From: Competibacteraceae bacterium UBA3908
GTDB taxonomy: Bacteria; Pseudomonadota; Gammaproteobacteria; Competibacterales; Competibacteraceae
Reading direction: 5' to 3'
DNA length: 11,386 nucleotides
NCBI GenBank assembly: GCA_002391525.1
Contig: DGFE01000155.1
Span: 1,406 to 12,791 of the forward strand
The notes below the pieces were generated by a model that saw nothing but the letters and a program-made list of their open reading frames with translations, made no database searches and was not told the DNA's origin. Below, piece after piece: positions 4,722-11,027 of the stretch (position 1 is the first letter of the stretch; each line of letters starts with the position of its first letter). Made by a program: the position numbers and the translations under genes.

Positions 4722-5272
4722 ATGGTCAGCATTCCCGACGCCGACCTGGAGCGGCTCAAGCAGGACATCTCGGTCGAGCGGTTGGTCGAGGCGCGGGGGG
4801 TGGCCTTGAAGCAGCGCGGGGTCGACCGGGTGGGGCTATGTCCGTTTGACGAGGACCGGGAGCCGTCGCTGGTCGTGACACCGGCCAGAAACCTCTGGCA
4901 CTGCTTCGGCTGTGGGGCGGGGGGCGGAGTCATCGGCTGGGTGATGAAGGCCGAGGGGGTGTCGTTCCGCCACGCGGTCGAACTGCTGCGGGAAGGGTTG
5001 CCCTCTTTAGCAGCCTTCGCCGCTGGATCGAATAGCTCAATCGGTTATTCCACCACGCATTCCATCCCGGTCAAACGCTCCACGGTGCGCAAGCTGGTCT
5101 CCCCGCTGGGGTTGGACGCCCACGACCAGGCGCTCTTGGATCAGGTGATCGACTACTACCACGCCACCTTGAAACAGAGTCCCGACGCGCTGGCCATCCG
5201 CAAGAACGAAGGATCGGTTCGTCGGAGGCCATCGACCGCTTTCGGCTCGATTACGCCGACTGGACACTGGGC
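4722..5272 (+). pseudogene. CHC2 zinc-finger DNA primase (DnaG-like), truncated and frameshifted
   Basis: The start at 4722 has GGAGGAG (4710-4716) six bases upstream. The N-terminus is a CHC2 zinc-binding domain: C40-P-F-D43 then PSLVVTPARNLWHC61FGC64GAGGG, followed by the usual FRHAVELL helix (residues 82-89). DnaG-type primases have His at the position of D43, so one zinc ligand is changed. After about residue 164 a one-base loss near 5215-5220 shifts the frame. The homologous reading resumes in another frame as SSEAIDRFRLDYADWTLGL, like the start of the primase core. It then runs directly into transposase sequence at about 5273. The TOPRIM catalytic part is missing. Intact relatives are usually phage, plasmid or integrative-element primases. 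This one is a relic, although the 237-residue frameshifted product could still be made. Confidence 0.75.
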
Positions 5273-5521
5273 TTGCGCCTGTTCGGCGAGGAACGCCGCC
5301 GAACCAAAATCATTCCGCACCCCTTCGGCGAGCGGGCCGTCCTCAAACGGATGTTCGCCGCCCTGGCCCGCGCCAGTCAGTCCTGGCGGCGGCTGGTCAT
5401 CGGCGCATTTGAACCGAGGCAGATTGAGGAATTGAAAACCGAGTTGCATGCCGAGTTCCGGCAACGTACAGCGCCGGCACAATCCACCGCATCCCGTTTC
5501 CCTTTTTCCAGCAACAAGTAA
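5273..5521 (+). pseudogene. C-terminal remnant of an IS256-like (Mutator-type) transposase
   Basis: From about 5273 the sequence reads LFGEERRRTKIIPHPFGERA, then VLKRMFAALARASQSWRRL, then an Arg/Glu-rich tail to the TAA at 5519-5521. This matches, from memory, the end of IS256-like transposases (E-RR-TK-IP-F--E---LKL-YA-L-RAS-RW), where the last catalytic Glu and the following helices lie. Only the last 80 or so residues are present. It is in the same frame as the second half of the broken primase, so an insertion followed by deletion has fused the two. No inverted repeat was identified beyond the stop. Confidence 0.6.
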
Positions 5522-5555
5522 GACTTGGCCAAAATGATAACGATTCACATCTTGC

Positions 5556-5584
5556 TTGACCCGGAGTCCAGGATTGGGTTAATT
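5556..5584 (+). promoter_or_regulatory. Weak candidate promoter upstream of the leu leader
   Basis: TTGACC (5556-5561) and TTAATT (5579-5584) are 17 bases apart. The -35 match is good and the -10 is poor. It lies about 130 bases before the leader peptide start and is the best candidate I see in the 5522-5713 gap. Confidence 0.25.
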
Positions 5585-5639
5585 TGAACCTTATCATGAA
5601 CACGCAATCCCGTGAACGGTTCGAACTGCGACTGAGTCG

Positions 5640-5665
5640 CCCGGCCTCCTGAGTGGAGCGCCGGG
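5640..5665 (+). terminator. Stable hairpin upstream of the leu leader peptide
   Basis: CCCGGC-CTCC (5640-5649) pairs with GGAG-C-GCCGGG (5655-5665): ten base pairs with a single bulged C and a five-base loop, followed by GTTTG. It may end transcripts coming from the broken primase/transposase or be part of the leu 5' untranslated region. The lack of a real T-run keeps this open. Confidence 0.4.
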
Positions 5666-5713
5666 GTTTGCTGTCGCCGTACAACGCCACGAACCGTTTC
5701 AAGGATTGCCCCC

Positions 5714-5836
5714 ATGCCTGATCCCCATCGATCCCGCCCCGCCTCCCCCCGCGCTCCCGTCAGCGTTTATCGCCCTGTTTTCGCGCCTGCCCTCTCCCTC
5801 GCTCTACTGCGACTAAGCCGCGGTCGTCGGGCCTAG
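5714..5836 (+). CDS. leuL: leu operon leader peptide (attenuator)
   Basis: A 40-codon reading frame that starts with ATG after AAGGA eight bases upstream and ends with TAG at 5834-5836, 83 bases before leuA. The opening is MPDPHRSRPASPRAPVSVYR, and residues 27-34 read LSLALLRL, five leucines in eight residues (CTC, CTC, CTA, CTG, CTA). CTA is normally rare in GC-rich genomes, which would sharpen sensitivity to charged tRNA-Leu. This is the standard design of a leucine attenuator: ribosome stalling at the Leu codons when leucine is scarce alters folding of the following RNA and allows transcription into leuA. The peptide itself is not expected to have a function. Strength: the Leu cluster directly ahead of leuA. 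Weakness: the terminator lacks a clear T-run. The symbol is used by analogy. Confidence 0.7.
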   Translation: MPDPHRSRPASPRAPVSVYRPVFAPALSLALLRLSRGRRA

Positions 5837-5864
5837 CGGCGGTCCGGCGGCCGGATCCGCGCCG
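5837..5864 (+). promoter_or_regulatory. Attenuator hairpin between leader peptide and leuA
   Basis: TCCGG (5843-5847) pairs with CCGGA (5851-5855) around CGG. The stem extends through G-T and G-C pairs to CG/CG with one bulged C at 5858. It begins one base after the leader stop codon. The 5' half overlaps GC-rich sequence of the last leader codons (CCGCGG...), which could pair differently when a ribosome stalls upstream. No run of T follows, so it may act with Rho or by other means. Confidence 0.45.
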
Positions 5865-5919
5865 CGTTCGTATCCTGAACCCTTCGTACCCCGTACTCCG
5901 TCGAGAAAGGAATTTTGTC

Positions 5920-7662
5920 ATGCACGCTGACATCACCCGTAAATATTGCCCTTTCCCGCCCGTCCGGTTGCCGGATCGGCAATGGCCGTCGCGGACCCTC
6001 ACCCAGGCGCCGCGCTGGTGCAGTTCGGATCTGCGCGACGGCAACCAGGCCCTGATCGAGCCGATGGACGGCGAACGCAAGCGTCGCTACTTCGATCTGC
6101 TGGTGCGCATGGGCTTCAAGGAAATCGAAGTTGCCTTCCCCTCGGCCTCGCAAACCGACTTCGACTTCGTGCGTGGCCTGATCGAGGATGGCCGCGTGCC
6201 GGACGACGTCGCGATTCAGGTGCTCACCCAGTCGCGCGAGGACCTGATCCGCCGCACCTTCGCCAGCCTGAAAGGGGTGAAGCGCGCCATTCCACACCTT
6301 TACAACGCCACCGCACCGATTTTCCGCGAGGTGGTGTTCGGCCTCGACCGCGCTGGTCTGATCGAACTGGCCCGCCACGGCGCGCGGCTGTTCGTCGAAT
6401 GCGCCGCCGCACAACCGGACACCGACTGGATCTTCGAGTATTCGCCGGAAACCTTCTGCTTCACCGAACTCGACTTTGCCCTGGAAGTCTGCGAGGCGGT
6501 ATTGGACATCTGGCAACCCACGCCGGAGCGCAAGGCCATCCTCAATCTGCCGGCCACCGTCGAGGTGGCGACGCCCAACGTCTACGCCGACCAGATCGAG
6601 TGGTTCTGCCGCCATCTGTCGCGCCGCGACGCCGTCGTCATCAGCGTGCATCCGCACAACGACCGGGGCACCGCCGTCGCCGCCGCCGAACTGGCGCTGA
6701 TGGCGGGCGCCGACCGGGTCGAGGGCTGCCTGTTCGGCAACGGCGAGCGCACCGGCAATGTTGACTTGGTGACGCTGGCCCTGAATCTCTACAGCCAGGG
6801 GATCGATCCGGGCCTGGATTTCTCGGCGATGGACGAAATCGTCCACACCGCCGAGTACTGCAACCAGATCCCGGTGCATCCGCGCCACCCCTACGCCGGC
6901 GATCTGGTCTTCACCGCCTTTTCCGGTTCCCATCAGGACGCCATCAAGAAGGGTTTCACCGCACAGGAACGGCGTTGGGCGACCGGCGATCCGCGCTGGG
7001 AGGTTCCTTATCTGCCCATCGATCCGACCGATCTGGGCCGCAGCTACGAGGCGGTGATCCGGGTCAACAGCCAGTCCGGCAAGGGCGGCATCGCCTATCT
7101 GCTGGAGAAGGATCACGGCTTGCGCCTGCCGCGCCGCCTGCAGATCGAATTCAGCCAAGTGGTGCAGGCCATCGCCGACGCCACCGGCAAGGAACTGACC
7201 TCCGCCGACCTCTGGACGGCGTTCGAGGCGGAATACCTGCAACCTGCCGAACCGTTCCATTTCGTCGAGCACCGCACCATTCCCGACAGCCACGCCAGCG
7301 GGATACGCAAGCTGACCGCGACGATCCGCGAGCGCGGGCGGGAACGGCTGATTTCCGGCAGGGGCAACGGTCCCATCGACGCCTTCACCGATGCCCTGAA
7401 CCGGCATTGCGGGCTGGACGCGCGGGTGGTGGACTACCACGAGCACGCCATCGGCGCCGGGGCCAACGCCACCGCCGTGTCCTATGTCGAAGTCCGCATG
7501 GACGGCGGCCCTTCGCTGTTCGGAGTCGGCATCGACAGTAACATCGTCACCGCCTCGCTGAACGCGGTGATCAGCGCCGTCAACCGGGCCTTGCGTCAGT
7601 CGTGGGGCGAAGCTGACGAGGGCGTGGCACAGGCGCGGCGGCTGGTCGGACTTGGCGCCTGA
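5920..7662 (+). CDS. leuA: 2-isopropylmalate synthase (fungal/actinobacterial-type LeuA)
   Basis: This cytoplasmic enzyme condenses acetyl-CoA with 2-oxoisovalerate to 2-isopropylmalate, the first committed step of leucine synthesis. The 580-residue length and the start (PFPPVRLPDRQWPSRTL) fit the longer LeuA class (TIGR00970 type). The TIM-barrel catalytic domain shows SSDLRDGNQAL (residues 35-45; the LRDG-Q signature), HPHNDRG (244-250; HxH metal ligands) and GCLFGNGERTGN (269-280; second signature). Residues about 430-575 form the C-terminal regulatory domain for leucine feedback, with GNGPIDAFTDAL and a DYHEHAIGAGANATAVSYVE segment. A Shine-Dalgarno AAAGGA lies nine bases before the ATG. 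It is preceded by a leucine-rich leader peptide and stands alone: no leuB, leuC or leuD follows, and a convergent operon comes next. Complete and probably functional. Confidence 0.95.
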   Translation: MHADITRKYCPFPPVRLPDRQWPSRTLTQAPRWCSSDLRDGNQALIEPMDGERKRRYFDLLVRMGFKEIEVAFPSASQTDFDFVRGLIEDGRVPDDVAIQVLTQSREDLIRRTFASLKGVKRAIPHLYNATAPIFREVVFGLDRAGLIELARHGARLFVECAAAQPDTDWIFEYSPETFCFTELDFALEVCEAVLDIWQPTPERKAILNLPATVEVATPNVYADQIEWFCRHLSRRDAVVISVHPHNDRGTAVAAAELALMAGADRVEGCLFGNGERTGNVDLVTLALNLYSQGIDPGLDFSAMDEIVHTAEYCNQIPVHPRHPYAGDLVFTAFSGSHQDAIKKGFTAQERRWATGDPRWEVPYLPIDPTDLGRSYEAVIRVNSQSGKGGIAYLLEKDHGLRLPRRLQIEFSQVVQAIADATGKELTSADLWTAFEAEYLQPAEPFHFVEHRTIPDSHASGIRKLTATIRERGRERLISGRGNGPIDAFTDALNRHCGLDARVVDYHEHAIGAGANATAVSYVEVRMDGGPSLFGVGIDSNIVTASLNAVISAVNRALRQSWGEADEGVAQARRLVGLGA

Positions 7663-7696
7663 TACCGCGGCGGAGTTGAATCGGTAAGCCCAGGCA

Positions 7697-7744
7697 GGCG
7701 GTCAGGCAACAGGCGATTCTGGCCACGGACGCCTGACCCCCGCC
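7697..7744. terminator. Hairpin between convergent leuA and toxin operon
   Basis: GGCG-GTCAGGC (7697-7707) pairs with GCCTGAC-CCC-CGCC (7731-7744), that is 7 plus 4 base pairs with a three-base bulge and a 23-base loop. It lies 35 bases after the leuA stop and 32 bases beyond the stop of the opposite gene. Its position suggests a two-way transcription end. No T-run is present on either strand. Confidence 0.4.
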
Positions 7745-7775
7745 GTCACGCAGGGCGGCGGCAACCAGACGGAAA

Positions 7776-8231
7776 TCATCGCTCGACGATTTCAAATCGC
7801 TGAATGGCCCACGCACCCTGTTGGTTGCCAAACTCGGCTTTGCCAGCGACCCCTTCAATTGGATACTCGAACTCCACAACAATCTTGCCACTTTCCAGAT
7901 CGATCTTTTTGAGATCGAGGTATGCTTCATCGCCTTCGCGAATTTCCTCCCTTGGCAAATAGTCGACCGGAACATCAAATTTGGATAACAGGAGTTTTTC
8001 GGGGAACGATTCCTGTTTCAAGATCCTCAGCGGCGCTCTGCCCGGCAGTTCCGCATGATAATACTGTTGTAAATCAGGATGATCGATAATCAGACGAACG
8101 ATCTGGCTAAAATCCTCGGCATTCAAAGGTTTCATCTTTTCATTCTCCGCCAATGATTGAAACGGAAAAACCAAGCCTCCGATCAGCAAAGAGAAAACCG
8201 CCATATGACACACACAAGTCGGTAATTGCAC
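7776..8231 (-). CDS. Exported protein, candidate immunity protein of the second metallopeptidase pair
   Basis: A 151-residue protein with a hydrophobic N-terminal stretch (residues 11-28, AVFSLLIGGLVFPFQSLA) and a plausible signal-peptidase site after SLA, leaving a mature domain starting ENEKMKPL. The mature part is acidic and looks rich in beta strands (SFPEKLLLSKFDVPVDYL, then YLDLKKIDLESGKIVVEFEY, then GAWAIQRFEIVER). The start is GTG at 8231 with GGAG seven bases upstream; a TAA is in frame just before. The signal has no Lys or Arg in its first ten residues, which is weak, so export is likely but not certain. It begins 22 bases after the metallopeptidase gene, so the two are surely co-transcribed. 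I do not recognise the family. Immunity function is inferred from pairing and predicted location. Confidence 0.7.
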   Translation of the reverse strand: MQLPTCVCHMAVFSLLIGGLVFPFQSLAENEKMKPLNAEDFSQIVRLIIDHPDLQQYYHAELPGRAPLRILKQESFPEKLLLSKFDVPVDYLPREEIREGDEAYLDLKKIDLESGKIVVEFEYPIEGVAGKAEFGNQQGAWAIQRFEIVER

Positions 8232-8253
8232 TTATCGACTCCATCTGATTGGA

Positions 8254-8688
8254 TTACCAGTATCTGTTGATATCCTTGCCGTAAGCTTCCTTCTCGAAGT
8301 TCTTCCCTTCCTCACCCGCTTGATCCACTCCATCCTTCCAGTCTCCCCAGTGCACCGTTTCGTGCAGTATAGTGGATTCGACCAATAAGTGCATTTCCGG
8401 TTTACCGGAATCTTTCTTCTCGAATCGCTCGCAGATTTCCTCGGCAAGATAGATGTGATTCGGCTCGGTGCTGCCTCTAAATTTGCCATTCGCATTTGAC
8501 ATGACCTCCGAGTGCAAGATGGGTAATGGACCCGATCCTACGGCGCAACTGGCATCACCTTCACTCAGTTCGCTGTACTTCAGAAAGGCGTCCCACACCT
8601 TTTTCTTCTTCTTTACTTTCGGCAAATTATCCTCAACCCATTTACTGAGTTTCGGATACTTTTTTCTAAAACTGTTTGCAATTTTCAT
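8254..8688 (-). CDS. Small zinc metallopeptidase toxin (Tox-MPTase3-like), copy B
   Basis: A 144-residue protein with no signal peptide. The N-terminal part (SFRKKYPKLSKWVEDNLPKV) has a basic helix and a run of five lysines at 26-30. The catalytic motif is at 107-119, ILHETVHWGDWKD: H109, E110 and H113 as in HExxH, with D116 and D119 as possible third ligands. It is followed by GVDQAGEEGKNFEKEAYG. This matches my memory of the Pfam family Tox-MPTase3, known from polymorphic toxin systems. It has no trafficking domain, so it would be a free-standing effector domain, possibly carried by a type VI system encoded elsewhere. The ATG at 8688 with GGAGG six bases upstream is chosen over an in-frame TTG at 8700. 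It is a diverged paralogue of the copy at 9149-9616. Confidence 0.75.
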   Translation of the reverse strand: MKIANSFRKKYPKLSKWVEDNLPKVKKKKKVWDAFLKYSELSEGDASCAVGSGPLPILHSEVMSNANGKFRGSTEPNHIYLAEEICERFEKKDSGKPEMHLLVESTILHETVHWGDWKDGVDQAGEEGKNFEKEAYGKDINRYW

Positions 8689-8737
8689 AAGTTCCTCCAA
8701 TCAGGGGCTTGAATTACCGCTGCTGGTTCAACTTTTG

Positions 8738-9115
8738 TCACCACTGTCCAAAAAAATCGGTAATGTCGAAGCAAACCGTTTTCGATTTGCCGTCGGTGGT
8801 TTCGATTTCCAGGGTATCGAAGGTTTTGTTGCCGACGCCGCTCACCGCCTGCCCCTTGAGCTTAGCGTTCGGGTATTTCCAGGCGATCCAGGCTTTCTCG
8901 GCGGCGACCCCTTCCACGTTGTTGGCGGCGTTCCTGATCACGACCGCCTCTTTGCAACTCGAGCCGTCGGCGCCGGCAAACGAAACATGGCTCAGGCTTT
9001 TGGGCAGTACGGATTGCGCCGCATTCGCCGCCTCGCCGGCCCACGCCGGCATGACCCCGACCATCAACGCCAATAACAGCAGCGGCAGCACGTTACCGAT
9101 CAGCGATCTTCTCAT
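8738..9115 (-). CDS. Exported protein, candidate immunity protein of the first metallopeptidase pair
   Basis: A 125-residue protein with a clear Sec signal peptide: MRRSLIGNVLPLLLLALMVG, then VMPAWA with cleavage expected at AWA/GE (residue 26). The mature protein of about 99 residues has two cysteines, C54 (SSCKEAVVI) and C115 (KTVCFDITDFFGQW), which could form a disulfide in the periplasm. The central part (AAEKAWIAWKYPNAKLKGQA) is helical, followed by strands ending in LEIETTDGKSKT. The ATG at 9115 is preferred (GGAGG nine bases upstream) over a GTG at 9121. It lies 33 bases after the metallopeptidase gene and 49 bases before the next. I do not recognise a named family. A periplasmic location next to a toxin-like peptidase suggests protection against that enzyme, an inference. 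Confidence 0.72.
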   Translation of the reverse strand: MRRSLIGNVLPLLLLALMVGVMPAWAGEAANAAQSVLPKSLSHVSFAGADGSSCKEAVVIRNAANNVEGVAAEKAWIAWKYPNAKLKGQAVSGVGNKTFDTLEIETTDGKSKTVCFDITDFFGQW

Positions 9116-9148
9116 CTCCACATGCCTCCGCCCGAAACCACGCCCGCA

Positions 9149-9616
9149 TCAGCCCAACACATCGCCATATACCGCCTTCTCGTAAGCTTCACCCTCTTCA
9201 TTCGAGGGATCGCCCGGCACGGCATCATCGACACCATCCTGGGCATCGGCCCAGTGCGTCAGTTCGTGCAGCAAGGTCACCCCAACCAGATAGACTTTTT
9301 TCTTATTCTTCATGGTCACCAATCCCTTGCCGGCCTCGAAATCCTTTACCAGTTGCTCGTCGATACGCAATTCGTCGGAACCCCATTTATAGCAACCGTA
9401 GGCTTTCTTGCCGCCGCAGCGCAGATCCTTCACCACTGTGATCGTAGGACCCTGCCCCCATTTCAGGGCGTTCTTGATCGTTTCCTTGGTGGTCTTCCCA
9501 GCCAGCTTTTGAATGGCGTTGACGATGGTATTCACCTCGGCGACCTGGGGCATATTGACCTTCACGTAGTAACGCAGCTTTGGAAATTTTTTGGCGGTGT
9601 CATCGGACATTTGCAT
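9149..9616 (-). CDS. Small zinc metallopeptidase toxin (Tox-MPTase3-like), copy A
   Basis: A 155-residue protein without a signal peptide, first gene of a four-gene operon. The catalytic motif is at 115-127, LLHELTHWADAQD: H117, E118 and H121 of HExxH, with D124 and D127 downstream. It ends DAVPGDPSNEEGEAYEKAVYG. The N-terminus (KKFPKLRYYVKVNMPQV) aligns with the other copy's KKYPKLSKWVEDNLPKV, and the GPTITVVKD and DEQLVKDFE blocks have counterparts too, so the two are paralogues despite low identity. Two cysteines (C67, C75) are absent from copy B. The ATG at 9616 follows GAGGAG by about 10 bases; an ATG at 9610 is also possible. The frame stays open to 9706, but that extension is Arg/Pro-rich and was rejected. 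Peptidase activity and toxin role are inferred from the family. Confidence 0.78.
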   Translation of the reverse strand: MQMSDDTAKKFPKLRYYVKVNMPQVAEVNTIVNAIQKLAGKTTKETIKNALKWGQGPTITVVKDLRCGGKKAYGCYKWGSDELRIDEQLVKDFEAGKGLVTMKNKKKVYLVGVTLLHELTHWADAQDGVDDAVPGDPSNEEGEAYEKAVYGDVLG

Positions 9617-9905
9617 GATGGGTTCACTCCTCGCGAACGGTCTGAACAATCCGGCCCATGGCCGGGGCCGTGCAAACCGCCCTCTCCACCCGGATTGATG
9701 ACCCATTATCCTGGCCAGCCAGTCGCGGTCTACACGCGACGGTGTCTTGCAAGAAATGGGACAAGTTCATACTACTTGAAGATACAAAGGTTTGACTGAA
9801 ATGTCATGACCGGGAACCGGTTCAAATCAGTTCACGATGATCGCCCGGCCCGGTTCAGTCTGAGCCGAAATTCCGCTTGCGAAAGCGGCGGATGCATTCA
9901 GACGG
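9617..9905. other. Intergenic region upstream of the toxin operon
   Basis: It carries the 5' region of the metallopeptidase operon, with a small hairpin CCGGCC-CAT-GGCCGG (9651-9665) about 35 bases before the start. The stretch 9740-9830 is A+T-rich and the likely promoter area, but I found no convincing -35/-10 pair on the minus strand. No gene is seen. Confidence 0.5.
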
Positions 9906-10238
9906 TCAGATCGATTTGCTGGACGGTCCCCGCCGCCCCGTTTTCCCGGACAAAAACGCCTCAATCGCGGATTTGGCCCAACCCAGCTTCAGCCTGGATT
10001 CATCGCCCGGTTGCGGTTCGACGTCCGCCGGCGCAAGCTGTTTGCAGCAATGGACGTTGCAAGCCTGCGAGAGTCGTACTGAATCCGTCTGCAATCGCGC
10101 CAGCGATGCCGGCTGATCCGGGCTTTCGAAAGCTGACCGGCGGTCGCCGATCCACATCCGCAGCGATTCCCTGACCTCGCGCTGCGTGGCCGCGGCATGC
10201 TGGCTGCGCAATTGAACCGTCGAACCGGCGATTTTCAT
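9906..10238 (-). CDS. Hypothetical protein with conserved N-terminus, possibly truncated
   Basis: A 110-residue protein that begins MKIAGSTVQLRSQHAAATQR, then EVRESLRMWIGDRR. The ATG at 10238 has GGGAGG eight bases upstream, a strong site. Proteins in other gammaproteobacteria that begin 'MKIASSTVQLASQHAA---HEVRESLR-W-GD-RP' are familiar to me as uncharacterised proteins, often longer than this. The rest is polar, has two adjacent Cys (VHCCKQL) and ends with ADVEPQPGDESRLKLGWAKS and a short basic tail. No signal peptide or membrane segment is seen, so it is probably cytoplasmic. It stands alone between the toxin operon and uspA. The short tail may reflect a late frameshift, since another frame there offers VQQIDLTV before a stop. 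Function unknown. Confidence 0.6.
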   Translation of the reverse strand: MKIAGSTVQLRSQHAAATQREVRESLRMWIGDRRSAFESPDQPASLARLQTDSVRLSQACNVHCCKQLAPADVEPQPGDESRLKLGWAKSAIEAFLSGKTGRRGPSSKSI

Positions 10239-10505
10239 GTCGACAACCTCCCGGCTGAATCAGGCCGGCATCCCCGACCCATGAAGCAGCGCGTCAACAG
10301 GCGCTGTCCAATCAGGTTGTCGGCAGCGACGAAAAACCCTTTATGGTTCGCGGCCCCGACCCACCGGTTCGTGCAAAGGCCAATTGCAAGAAGAGCATGA
10401 TTGGAATTAGGCTATCGGAACGCGCCGCCTGTCGCTCGCCGGGGCGGGTTGGGCTTGCCGCGACCGTGCCGTTTCGCATTTTTTCAACCTGTTCGGAGCG
10501 TATCC

Positions 10506-11027
10506 ATGTTCCCCCAGATCAAGACCATTTTGTACACGACGGCGTTGGGCAGCCACACGCGGCCCGTGTTTCGTTTCACCGTCGCCCTGGCCAGGCAGCA
10601 CGACGCCAAAATCGTGCTGCTGCATGTGGTCGAGCCGCTGAGCAATTCAGTTCGATTCCTGCTGGATTCCTATTTGCCATCGGACATCGTGGACACTCTG
10701 CGCGAGCAAACCACGCATGGCACCCTCGAAAAGTTTCACAAGCGGCTCGAACAATTCTGCGCCGAGGAACTGGGCTCCACCCTGGAGCAAACCCCGCTCA
10801 TCTCGGAAATCCGGGTCGTGAGCGGCTTTACGCCGGATATGATCCTGCGGGAGGCCGACCAGGTTAATGCCGATCTGATCGTCATGGGTACGCATACCGG
10901 TTCCAGACTGCGGACCGACCTGCTGGGATCGACCACGCGCCGGGTGACCCTGTTGTCGAAGCGCCCGGTGCTGATCGTTCCCGTCGCCGACGCGCCCGAC
11001 AATGAATGGCCGCAAGCGCTCACCTGA
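10506..11027 (+). CDS. UspA-family universal stress protein
   Basis: A 173-residue single-domain Usp protein. It starts FPQIKTILYTTALGSHTRPV (first beta strand and ligand loop), then AKIVLLHVVEP (second strand). It ends with the nucleotide-binding block DLIVMGTHTGSRLRTDLLGS and TTRRVTLLSKRPVLIVPV. The classical motif is G-2x-G-9x-G(S/T). Here the residue three after G128 is T131, with Gly displaced to 132, while G141-S142 are kept, so ATP binding is likely but not certain. The ATG at 10506 has GGAG seven bases upstream. A longer frame from 10401 lacks family similarity and was rejected. Such proteins are cytoplasmic and induced by starvation or stress. The end overlaps the start of the next gene by 26 bases, suggesting co-expression. 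Confidence 0.9.
   Translation: MFPQIKTILYTTALGSHTRPVFRFTVALARQHDAKIVLLHVVEPLSNSVRFLLDSYLPSDIVDTLREQTTHGTLEKFHKRLEQFCAEELGSTLEQTPLISEIRVVSGFTPDMILREADQVNADLIVMGTHTGSRLRTDLLGSTTRRVTLLSKRPVLIVPVADAPDNEWPQALT

Noticed and set aside
5833..7446. A 537-codon open frame on the minus strand, antisense to leuA
   Set aside because: It is the mirror of a GC-rich real gene, shows no family motifs, and leuA on the plus strand has all of its signatures and a good Shine-Dalgarno.
9122..9799. A 225-codon plus-strand frame over the first metallopeptidase gene
   Set aside because: Shadow of the minus-strand gene that carries HExxH and has sensible operon spacing.
9806..10174. A plus-strand frame opposite the hypothetical gene
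   Set aside because: The minus-strand frame has GGGAGG before its ATG and a familiar N-terminal pattern; the plus frame has neither.
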